Source: Saccoglossus kowalevskii
Lineage: Eukaryota > Hemichordata > Enteropneusta > Harrimaniidae
Length of the DNA stretch: 15,643 nt
Assembly (NCBI RefSeq): GCF_000003605.2
Contig: NW_003157230.1
Coordinates: 117,533-133,175, forward strand
Reading direction: 5' to 3'
Made by a program: the position numbers and the translations under genes. Positions 8,764-15,643 of this stretch are shown here, one piece after another. Numbering within the stretch: position 1 is the stretch's first letter; each line of letters starts with the position of its first letter. Below the pieces are notes generated by a model. The model ran no database searches. It saw only the letters and a list, made by a program, of their open reading frames with translations, and was not told the origin of the DNA.

Positions 8764-8799
8764 GACCACCCAATTGAGCCTGCGGCAGGATTGGGGGTC
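8764..8799. repeat. two-part hairpin with long stem
   Basis: GACCACCCAAT (8764-8774) pairs with ATTGGGGGTC (8790-8799) with one unpaired base or mismatch. Inside, CCTG (8779-8782) pairs with CAGG (8786-8789) around CGG. Fifteen bases on, TGGTGTT-T-AACACCA (8814-8828) forms a second perfect hairpin. The pair resembles structured ends of non-autonomous transposons. Confidence 0.7.
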
Positions 8800-8828
8800 C
8801 ACCCTTTATTTTTTGGTGTTTAACACCA

Positions 8829-9519
8829 GGTAGGATTTGAAAATTGCATTCATCAAAGGCAAGTTTGATGTAAACGACGACTATGCTATCAACACTAATG
8901 CACTTATATGAATACTAGAATAGGGCATTCATCAGTTATTGCCACAAGATGTAGATAGTTAGAAATGTTCCTATGTCAATAGTGTTAAAAGCAGACATTG
9001 TTTATTGGACATATCACACTCACAGCTATTGGATATCTAATATATCTAAGTGGCTTTATATCAACTCTATACTCACTACGGACACTGAAAACTTAGATCC
9101 AGACAAGGTTCTCAATTTACAAGTATGTACAGTCATCAGACTGATATGGGTCACTGTTGAATGATAACATCAAAATATTTAGTTTTTTCACAGGTGGACG
9201 TCAACACTTATTAAGGTTAGGCAGGCTTGCTTTCTCAAGTTTTAGATCGAGTAAATGTTCCTGTATCATTTCCAGTTAATTTTTTTTTTTCAGTTAAGCT
9301 CCACAGAACCACATGTTACAATGGATGACATAGTCCCTGTTACGTTTTAGCAACTCCGACAGTGGAAAATAAGTGTTAAAATGTTTGACACTGAAAAAAT
9401 GTGCCAACAAGCTAACTGTACATTGATTTAATTTAGTAAAAAACAGACAGGACAAAATACCAGTACATTGACATACATTGTAATAAGATTCAATCACAAA
9501 AAATCAGCACTATATCAAA
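8829..9519. other. non-coding stretch
   Basis: No gene. An acceptor-like T10-CAG ends at about 9293, but what follows reaches stops quickly in the plus frames. The frames at 8973-9164 (plus) and 9294-9497 (minus) show no recognisable protein features. Confidence 0.4.
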
Positions 9520-9755
9520 ATGTCAGAGAGCCCCAAAGTTACCGTCACGGGAACCAGCCCGTCAAGGGCACTGTTCCTGCAAGACTTCAAACGAACCAAA
9601 CTCCAGACCTCGTTGTGCTACAATCGTATAAACGCACAAGGAATAATCTCCTGTTAATTAGTGGAAGGAGCAAAACTTTGGCTTTAATAAAATTCTCCTG
9701 TGTAACTCTAGCAATAGGCTGTTCAGGTATCATCCAAATAGCAAACATATTCTAA
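9520..9755 (+). pseudogene. GC-richer coding-like patch, possible TMEM70-like exon or frameshifted remnant
   Basis: The patch is near 50% GC in its first 140 bp, against roughly 35% around it, with several CpGs. An ATG at 9520 with A at -3 opens 45 codons (MSESPKVTVTGTSPSRALFL then QDFKRTKLQTS) with about 60% G or C in third positions, ending at TAA 9655-9657. An overlapping frame without its own ATG continues to TAA 9753-9755 and ends RTRNNLLLISGRSKTLALIK followed by a hydrophobic FSCVTLAIGC-containing span. That pattern (small residue-Gly, basic residue, Lys-Phe-Ser, then a membrane helix) is loosely like the TMEM70/TMEM186/TMEM223 group of mitochondrial membrane proteins, by eye only. One indel would join the frames, suggesting a decayed copy. 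Alternatively the second frame is an exon with donor CAG/GTATCA at 9724-9729. Confidence 0.25.
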
Positions 9756-9910
9756 TTGCAGTGTAAAACCTATAAGTTAACCGGTAGAAGAAAGTAGTCC
9801 TTTTAAAACGATACACTTACAACAAATCACAACTTGTCACAGGCCAACTGCTCTAAGCACATTTACTCTCCCATGACATGCACAGTAGATTCTGTTGTAG
9901 CTAAGTAATA

Positions 9911-9927
9911 CAAACAAACAAACAAAC
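9911..9927. repeat. CAAA microsatellite, 4 copies
   Basis: Four CAAA units plus one base, followed by the related CAACCAACCA. Confidence 0.9.
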
Positions 9928-10102
9928 CAACCAGTTGGGATTATCACAGCAACATGAGTATAATCCTGTTCAAAATGGCTGCCATTGTACACATGTATCA
10001 AAGTGACATTGTTCTTTGTCAATATTATATTGTTGAAATCAAATTATTGAACTTAAAGATTAACATACTCAATAAACTGGCTGAGAAAGGTTAGATCCTA
10101 CG

Positions 10103-10138
10103 AGTATGAGCTGGAAAATAGTATGAGCTGGAAAATAG
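10103..10138 (+). repeat. perfect 17-bp tandem duplication
   Basis: AGTATGAGCTGGAAAAT occurs twice head to tail (10103-10119 and 10120-10136), and the next AG continues the match. Perfect identity suggests a recent slippage event. Confidence 0.95.
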
Positions 10139-10714
10139 GCCATGTTAAGAGGTGACAAATTTATGAAGTTATTGTCAATTGCATGCTAGTATTTTCTAGT
10201 TGACTATCACCTTTGCATTTGATATAGACAACAGTTTCAGTGTTATATTCCAAGTATATACAATATCTGATTAAAATCTGATGTACATGTAAAACTATGG
10301 ATGTTTTTAAAATACAGTCACTGGCTTATGGACTTTGGTATACATGGCTCTCACTACATGTACATCTGACCAACTAATTATGCAAATCGTGTTCAATTCT
10401 TGCAGATCAGCAGCCTATCGGAGCATGTGTTACAGGCAACTGTTTTTGAACAGCATAAGTAAAGTGTGTTTTAACTGGTTGAAAAATCCATCATTGGAGA
10501 GCTGCTGAATTGAGAGAAAAAGATGAATGACTGATCTTGAAGGGCATTATCTTAACACACATTGCTACATTAAGAAACTAGTTGCATGACTCTAAATCTA
10601 TTTACTGAATCAAGATTATTTTGCAATCTTTTCATATTATTAGAAATAAGGGATTATATTCCTGCCACATACTATGGCGCTTCTGTGTCTGATGAAAACA
10701 ATTTTTTTTGAATG
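10139..10714. other. non-coding stretch with one octamer motif
   Basis: No gene seen. A perfect octamer ATGCAAAT lies at 10380-10387. The rest is unremarkable AT-rich DNA. Confidence 0.4.
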
Positions 10715-10852
10715 TGACGTCAAAGTGCCGCACAATTTCAAAATAAGGAATGTTTACAGCATGCCGTAATTTTCGGAAATGCTAATTCCAAATACGGAAT
10801 GATTACATGCGTAAGTGTTCTCTGATAATAATAACAAACATGGCTGCCACCA
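10715..10852 (+). promoter_or_regulatory. CRE palindrome and YY1-like ATG motif, promoter-like or element end
   Basis: A second full TGACGTCA lies at 10715-10722, and an ACATGGCTGCCACC word (YY1-like, also a good initiation context) at 10839-10852. The ATG opens only six codons before TGA. CpGs are locally frequent. A similar AAAATGGCTGCCA occurs near 9973 and 12695, so the word may come from repeats rather than a promoter. Confidence 0.25.
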
Positions 10853-10949
10853 GAGTTTGACCGGATTTTGTTCTAAGCATTTTGGATTTTGGCATTCCCA
10901 TGATGTATCCTTGGAAGGAAAAGATGTATAATAATAAGGTTATTACGAG

Positions 10950-11030
10950 TATACCTCAAAGTATGGACTCAAGACAGTACGCCATCGCATCAACCTCCGC
11001 TGCGTGTTTTCGTGCATACTTTGAGGTATA
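10950..11030. mobile_element. 81-bp miniature inverted-repeat element with TA ends
   Basis: TATACCTCAAAGTATG (10950-10965) and CATACTTTGAGGTATA (11015-11030) are perfect 16-bp reverse complements enclosing 49 bp of GC-richer sequence. Both ends can be read as TA followed by TACCTCAAAGTATG, which is what a Tc1/mariner-type insertion with a TA duplication would leave. The transposon class is inferred. An ATG frame (10882-11124) crosses it and is not recognisable. A structured RNA hairpin is the alternative. Confidence 0.55.
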
Positions 11031-11290
11031 TGTTCTCTACAGCCACTGTTTTGTTGGATCCAGCTGGACTAATATGAAGGTGACACATGAACTGATAAAT
11101 AAAAGACATGTCAATGATGATTAAGCTGATAGAAATCAAACAGAAATTGTTTGTTTGAAGTTGTCTAAGAGAACCAAGCAACAGTATCACTGCACAACTC
11201 TCATCAACTCTATTTATTTAGTTCACTTCATGATAACTTGTGTTCTAATATGCACTGTTTGAACAGGTGGGTACAAAGTAATTTTTATGG

Positions 11291-11302
11291 AGTACCGGTA
11301 CT
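11291..11302. repeat. 12-bp perfect palindrome
   Basis: AGTACCGGTACT is its own reverse complement. It lies between AT-rich stretches, 28 bp before an A14 run starting at 11331. Confidence 0.9.
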
Positions 11303-11785
11303 GTAGACAAATTTATTTTCACTGTTTTCGAAAAAAAAAAAAAATTAAATCCAGCAAAAATACTAGAAAATTTTTGCCAATTTTGTCATGTGCCTCTAGT
11401 AACTGAAGAAGAGGTTAATATTTAGTTTTAATGAATTGAAGAGGGAACTACTGACTGAGGTAACTACCAGTACTGAAAAATCTGTATTAGAAAGCAGTGG
11501 TTTCTATCATAATGGTACAATACAACATCGGGGATGTGGTTTCTATTATAGCATCTACACATATGAGAAATGATGAATTTCAATTGTTCAAAAAGAATGG
11601 GTGCAACATCTATTAGGGATGGGGCTTCCAATAGAAATTTAATGGTACATGTTTTATTATACTGATTAAATAAACACAACATGAACTGAGCCCTACAGTC
11701 TGTTGCATACATTTTTTTTTTAACTGTATATGCACAAAAACAAAATTAAGGTCACTGGAGTTTCATTATTGAGGAGTTTTATTGA
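11303..11785. other. AT-rich non-coding stretch
   Basis: Contains an A run near 11331-11344 and a T10 near 11712-11721. The minus-strand frame at 11464-11712 has no recognisable features. No gene is supported. Confidence 0.4.
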
Positions 11786-11959
11786 TCATCACATGACTAT
11801 GTTCTATCCAATCAACATGAAAATCTCGATTAAGTGACCATGTTCTACCCAATCAACATGAAGGACTCGATCATATGACCATGTTCAACCCAATAAACAT
11901 GAAGATCTTGATCACGTGACCATGTTCTACCCAATCAACATGAAGATCTTGAACACAAG
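11786..11959 (+). repeat. 41-bp tandem repeat, 4.2 copies, each with CCAAT-type box
   Basis: Units start at 11786, 11827, 11868, 11909 and (partial) 11950, in an exact 41-bp register without indels. The shared core is TGACCATGTTCTACCCAATC followed by AACATGAAG. Copies 1, 3 and 4 have an E-box (CANNTG: CACATG, CATATG, CACGTG) at the same offset; copy 2 has lost it. Copy 4 gives the palindrome TCACGTGA (11912-11919). A 41-bp period is not a multiple of three, so the frame through it on the minus strand is not a protein repeat. Confidence 0.95.
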
Positions 11960-12267
11960 GTATGGTAAATATATATATAAATACATGCTTGATATTGTGA
12001 ATAACATTTTGTGAAAATCTGTCAGACTGAAAACATATCACATTATCAGTCAGTGTAATTTGATAGGATGAAATATTCTCAATATATAAATCAAGCAAAA
12101 AAAAAGAAGATGAAATAATCACTTCTGGAAGAAAAATCACAGAAAACAAGTCATGTCAAGTTTTTAGTGACTTTGTCAAACAATGAAATAGATAGTCAGA
12201 TTATGTTTAAATATTGGGATAGTATTTAGCATATTAACTACAAATGTGCATGAAACAGGTATAAAGA
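11960..12267. other. AT-rich non-coding stretch
   Basis: Nothing supportable; short TATA-rich runs near 11969-11980. Confidence 0.4.
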
Positions 12268-12835
12268 CCAAGTTTGAATGAAATTGGTTAGGCATGCCCC
12301 AGGAACTGTTAATGACATGCCCAAATGTTGATTTTTGGGACAATTAATGGCTGTCAGTTGAAGGTCAACAAAATAAATCAAAGCGATATTCCATGTATCA
12401 TGACTTGTGATATACTTGTTGAAAAAAACAAAACATTTAACCCATTATATCTTGCCTTTGTATTAAATTTAAACCCAATCTGTAAAATCATCTCTGTAAA
12501 ATGGGCAGAACACTCATAAAAAACAAAATGGCCACCAGTCCGCCATTTTGAATCGAATTACGAAAAAAACGTGCATCAGTAACCCAACATGACTGATGTC
12601 AATGCCAAGTTTGAATGAAATTGGTTAAGGTACGTCCGAGAAACGGTTGATGACATGTCCAAATGTTGATTTTTGGTGCATTTTGAGACAAAAATGGCTG
12701 CCAGTCTGTCAAAGGTCAACCAAATCAAAAATAAATAGATTATTATTAATCTTGTAATCTTATTATAACTTGTCTTTGTACCAGCTTTGAAGAAAATCTG
12801 AAAATCCAGGCATCTCTGAGAAATGACGACGGATG
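12268..12835 (+). repeat. tandem pair of 337-bp repeat units
   Basis: Unit 1 starts at 12268 and unit 2 at 12605, both with CCAAGTTTGAATGAAATTGG and then GAAMNGTTRATGACATG, CCAAATGTTGATTTTTGG, ATGGCTGYCAGT, AAGGTCAAC, a CTTGYCTTTGTA word and CATCTCTG. The second unit ends at GAGAAATGACGACGGATGCA. AAAATGGCCACCAGTCCGCC near 12525 is part of the unit junction. No coding potential. I infer a widespread invertebrate repeat family; a diverged copy lies near 2281-2570. Confidence 0.85.
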
Positions 12836-13554
12836 CAGAATATAATAATTGGTGACTCTATTGTGAATGCAACAGATGCTACAGTGTACAAGTGACCAGA
12901 ATTCTTTCCAGTTGTTGATTTAATTATCAACTTATAAAGAACTTTCTAATAATTGGCTAATTCTATCAAAACCCATTCATGCTCCAATTATAAATATTAA
13001 TAAATTAAACTATGACAACAGATATCATTGTTTTCCCTAATCTATCAACTTAATCCATTGTAGGATTAACTGGCAGCTGTTTTAGTAATCACATAACATT
13101 CCCTGCATCTGTATCTCTAGTTGTGATAACCGACAACAAATACAAATACTCTAATGCGCTTCTTTTCAAGATTTAATTCTAATAGAGAAAATACTGTAAA
13201 TGGATGAGAGGATATGGTATTTCCAGATTTGCTTGGATAATTCTAAAATGTGGGCCAGGTAGACAGATTTAGTGAAATAAAGTTCAATAAACAACTTACA
13301 GAATTGATTATGACTAAAATGATTATAAGAAATATAAAAACGTATATTGCGTCAAGGTCTCAATAGACCAATAAAACGAATGTTTAAAACATTCCAGTAA
13401 CACATGATTGGAAAAGTGTTGAAAGGTAACACATTTTGTATTAAGTAATTTCACAGTCCAGTAGTCTTGCTCAAAACATCCTGCAAACTATGGACAATTT
13501 GACCTGTTCAATAGAAACCCCTTTTTTACATGATTTTGTTCATGCATCTATGGC
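12836..13554. other. AT-rich non-coding stretch
   Basis: No gene or strong repeat seen. Confidence 0.4.
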
Positions 13555-14015
13555 AGAATATACCCTCAATGACTGTCTGGCAGAATTGTATCCCTGATGA
13601 CTACTCCCCCAAGTGACAGCAATTTTGCCTGGTGCCTTATGTCTACATGTATATACAGATGTGTAATTGTACATTGGGTGGCTATGTATACAACTCTCCA
13701 TGCAGAGCCAGCAGACAGACTTGTTGTTATTACCTTATAGCTGCCACCAAGTATTTTGTCTGACAGGAAGGCTGTGTGTACCCCCTTTATTACAGCTTTC
13801 TGCCTGATGTCTTTTTGTACCTCTTGATCCATGACAGACTGATAGCCTCTAGCTTAATTGTTATGTATACCCCTCCATGACAGCTTTTTGTCTGAGGTCT
13901 GTGTGTATCCCACCATAACAGCCTAATAACATGACTGTCTGTCTATCCCTCTGTGACAGCCTGATAATGTTTTTGTCTGATGGCTATGTATACCCATCCA
14001 TCATAGCCCCAGAAA
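13555..14015 (+). repeat. degenerate minisatellite, about 40-bp period
   Basis: A loose unit recurs: TGTGTACCC or TATGTATACCC, then CTCCATGACAGC, then TTTTTGTCTGATGGCT. Clear unit starts are near 13773, 13811, 13862, 13899, 13941 and 13984 (spacing 37-51 bp); older units are recognisable back to about 13557. Copies differ at many positions and in length, so the array is old. An 88-codon ATG frame on the minus strand (13566-13832) reads through it and is probably incidental. Confidence 0.75.
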
Positions 14016-14545
14016 CCTTTTGCCTTCACAGTGAGACTGATACCACCTGTTGGCATGTACAGGTAGTTACAACTGTACACCACAGGACTTGTGTACGGCA
14101 ACAAACATTTGATAGCTGGTGATCAAATACTTTAAAATAATAATGAACAGGTTTAGTAAACATTTCAATGTACCCCATCAGGTTCAAGTTCAACTACCAA
14201 TCTTAACCTAACAATCAGTGAGTTCAGTGTCAATATTTATGGCCACCATAGAATAAGCAACACTGTTGGTGGGCACTACATGCATGTCACGGACACATGA
14301 GAGTATCAAACTGTTACAAGCATTCCATCAAATCTTTGTTAACACGTCTCCATCCATTCACTCATGCAGCAATGAGTATTTGTGAACATAGCAGAAAACG
14401 CTTTAAAATACTGCCATACGGTCATTGAAACTTTAAAAGGAACTCGCTAAAATAACAATTTATCAAAACCAAGTTAGGAATTTGAAAGGTTAAGTAAACT
14501 CACACGCTGTGATCTGTTCAACCTCAGAGGTATTAATTAATGTAG
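14016..14545. other. non-coding stretch
   Basis: No gene, RNA or repeat recognised. Confidence 0.4.
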
Positions 14546-14570
14546 ATAATAGAATAGAATAGAATAGAAT
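14546..14570. repeat. AGAAT pentanucleotide microsatellite, about 5 copies
   Basis: Four perfect AGAAT units (14551-14570) preceded by a degenerate one. Confidence 0.95.
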
Positions 14571-14586
14571 GATGATTTTATAAAAT

Positions 14587-14628
14587 TATGCTTATTAATC
14601 ATATGCTAATTTATGTTTATTAGGCATA
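14587..14628. repeat. 17-bp inverted repeat with 8-base loop
   Basis: TATGCTTATTAATCATA (14587-14603) and TATGTTTATTAGGCATA (14612-14628) are complementary at about 13 of 17 positions across a TGCTAATT loop. AT-rich, so it may be chance. Confidence 0.6.
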
Positions 14629-15012
14629 ACGTTTAAGCACATCGCTGTATGCTGAATGGTTTTCAAAATAAAAATAAATTTTACATTTCTTGGCAATATT
14701 TTTTTCAAAATAAACATTCAGTCATCATGATTATGAGTAATTATTATTGCACCATGAGAGTAATTGTTGTTATCAAGTATGGAATATTCATAAAGTGTTG
14801 ATAAAAATGGTAAGATGTACATATCAAGTATGGTATGGATAGGCCGATGCATGTAGCATGGACATCGCCACATTTAATTAGTCATACAACGTCACTACTG
14901 TTAACAATATTTTTCAAACTGATTTTTTTGCACCTTTCGGGCCAAATAAAATGTTGTGTTTCCTGTTACCCAACCCACCCATATTTCTCAGGGAAATTAA
15001 AAAGTTTATTTC
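14629..15012. other. AT-rich non-coding stretch
   Basis: No gene supported. An ATG frame at 14835-15053 (72 codons) lacks recognisable features. Confidence 0.4.
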
Positions 15013-15050
15013 ATGCAAATGAGATCAAATTTATTTACTTTTATGCAAAT
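15013..15050 (+). promoter_or_regulatory. paired POU octamer motifs, 30 bp apart
   Basis: Two perfect ATGCAAAT octamers lie at 15013-15020 and 15043-15050, same orientation, starts exactly 30 bp apart, near three helical turns. POU-domain factors bind this octamer. A single octamer is common by chance; two in phase is suggestive only. Confidence 0.3.
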
Positions 15051-15298
15051 TAGCTATGGTCATTCCACTAACATTGTTTTTTCGATGTTATGTATTTTAA
15101 TGTTATTTCTCAGTTAAAACACGATTATGTTCTTACGAAAAAACAAATTCAATGAATAAAAAATATAATAAAATAAAAATCTTTTTTGTTTTCAAAAGAA
15201 TAGTTTAGTGTGAAGTATACAAAGGACTACAGAAAAAATGTGCAGTCAAGGTAACATATATAGTTGCTATAATACTCAATAAACTGCAGTAATATTGC

Positions 15299-15317
15299 GT
15301 AGTGTAGTGTAGTGTAG
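15299..15317. repeat. GTAGT pentanucleotide microsatellite, 3.8 copies
   Basis: GTAGT repeated three times plus GTAG, uninterrupted. Confidence 0.9.
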
Positions 15318-15412
15318 AAATCATTCAACACCTAGCATAACAGTTATGGAGGAAAGCAATTAAAAACATTTAAAATACAATATAAATGGTTAAACATGTA
15401 ATGCTATGTGGA

Positions 15413-15448
15413 CTGTTACTGGATATCTATTTACCCGCCTAGTAACAG
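15413..15448. repeat. 8-bp inverted repeat
   Basis: CTGTTACT (15413-15420) and AGTAACAG (15441-15448) are perfect reverse complements separated by 20 bp. Confidence 0.8.
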
Positions 15449-15485
15449 AACTGCACCCATTCTAAATATTTATTTTCCTGCCTGG

Positions 15486-15571
15486 ATGAGCGAGCATGAA
15501 ATGAAGTATGACCCAAGTAAAGTCAGAATTATCAGACTGTGTCGTGCTGTGTTGACAGTCGGCATATATAG
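15486..15571 (+). other. possible first coding exon (weak)
   Basis: An ATG opens MSEHEMKYDPSKVRIIRLCR and eight further codons, up to a TAG/GTAAAG donor-like site (GT at 15572-15573). Local GC is higher than the surroundings and composition is more protein-like than most frames here, with mixed acidic and basic residues. Against it: the -3 base is T, the frame is short, the minus strand is also open across the same bases, and the window ends 72 bp later so no partner exon can be checked. Confidence 0.15.
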
Positions 15572-15643
15572 GTAAAGCCAGGCAAAACATTTCTTGTTCA
15601 AAGAACAGTTACTTCTGCACAAGTCCTTCTGACTGCTAGAGTT

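Noticed and set aside
9282-9294. T10-CAG acceptor-like site on the plus strand
   Set aside because: The sequence after it shows stops and no coding character; poly-T followed by CAG is common in AT-rich DNA.
9468-9519. Extension of the second 9520-9755 frame upstream to a TTG
   Set aside because: TTG is not a normal start in animals and the extension is AT-rich without coding character.
11019-11041. TGAGGTA in the right arm of the 81-bp element, the same as the let-7 seed
   Set aside because: Only the seven seed bases match; the rest differs from let-7 and the arms are explained as terminal repeats.
13566-13832. 88-codon minus-strand ATG frame
   Set aside because: It runs through the degenerate minisatellite whose period is not a multiple of three, and no repeat is seen in the peptide.
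11786-14015. Tandem arrays considered as CRISPR
   Set aside because: Units are contiguous or degenerate with no unique spacers, and the context is eukaryotic.
15561-15572. TATATA taken as a promoter TATA box
   Set aside because: A single AT-rich word with no supporting start-site elements; AT-rich background makes it uninformative.

Overview
The window reads as non-coding nuclear DNA from an animal, most likely an invertebrate. It is AT-rich throughout, has no long open reading frame on either strand, and is full of degenerate tandem repeats, short inverted repeats and microsatellites. It shows intron-type splice signals and AATAAA-type poly(A) signals, and no bacterial operon structure. The repeat style suggests a marine lophotrochozoan, perhaps a mollusc: units built around AAAATGGCTGCCA, CCAAGTTTGAATGAAATTGG and GACGACGGA, and AGCTCCGC hairpins. 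That assignment is by eye and is not proven.

The best supported coding sequence is one short 3'-terminal exon on the minus strand (1036-1118). It encodes an RG/Gly/Lys/Pro-rich basic tail ending in Pro-Arg-Asn-Lys-stop, and a strong splice acceptor precedes it. Its 3' UTR probably runs towards 1. A palindrome at 384-404 supplies an AATAAA signal to both strands and is the likely far poly(A) site. Most of the remaining 14.5 kb may be the upstream intron of this gene, or intergenic DNA.

Main repeat regions, in order: an ACAG microsatellite (321-348); a diverged member of a 337-bp repeat family (about 2281-2570); a region with repeated TTTAGGCC-type motifs (3000-3930); a direct-repeat pair with GCTAA motifs (4047-4300); a 536-bp element with 12-bp terminal inverted repeats enclosing three 156-bp tandem units (4600-5135); an 81-bp inverted-repeat element with TA ends (10950-11030); a 41-bp tandem array (11786-11959); a tandem pair of 337-bp units (12268-12835); and a degenerate minisatellite of about 40 bp (13555-14015).

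Four further patches could be coding but are weak: a GC-richer patch at 9520-9755 (+) with two overlapping frames, one ending in a hydrophobic segment vaguely like TMEM70-family proteins; open frames at 7960-8153 (+, behind a good acceptor) and 7187-7393 (-, acidic block); and 15486-15571 (+, ATG to a GTAAAG donor). No tRNA, rRNA, CRISPR array, autonomous transposon gene or complete protein-coding gene was found. I see no convincing new biological system; the most unusual items are the structured non-autonomous repeats.
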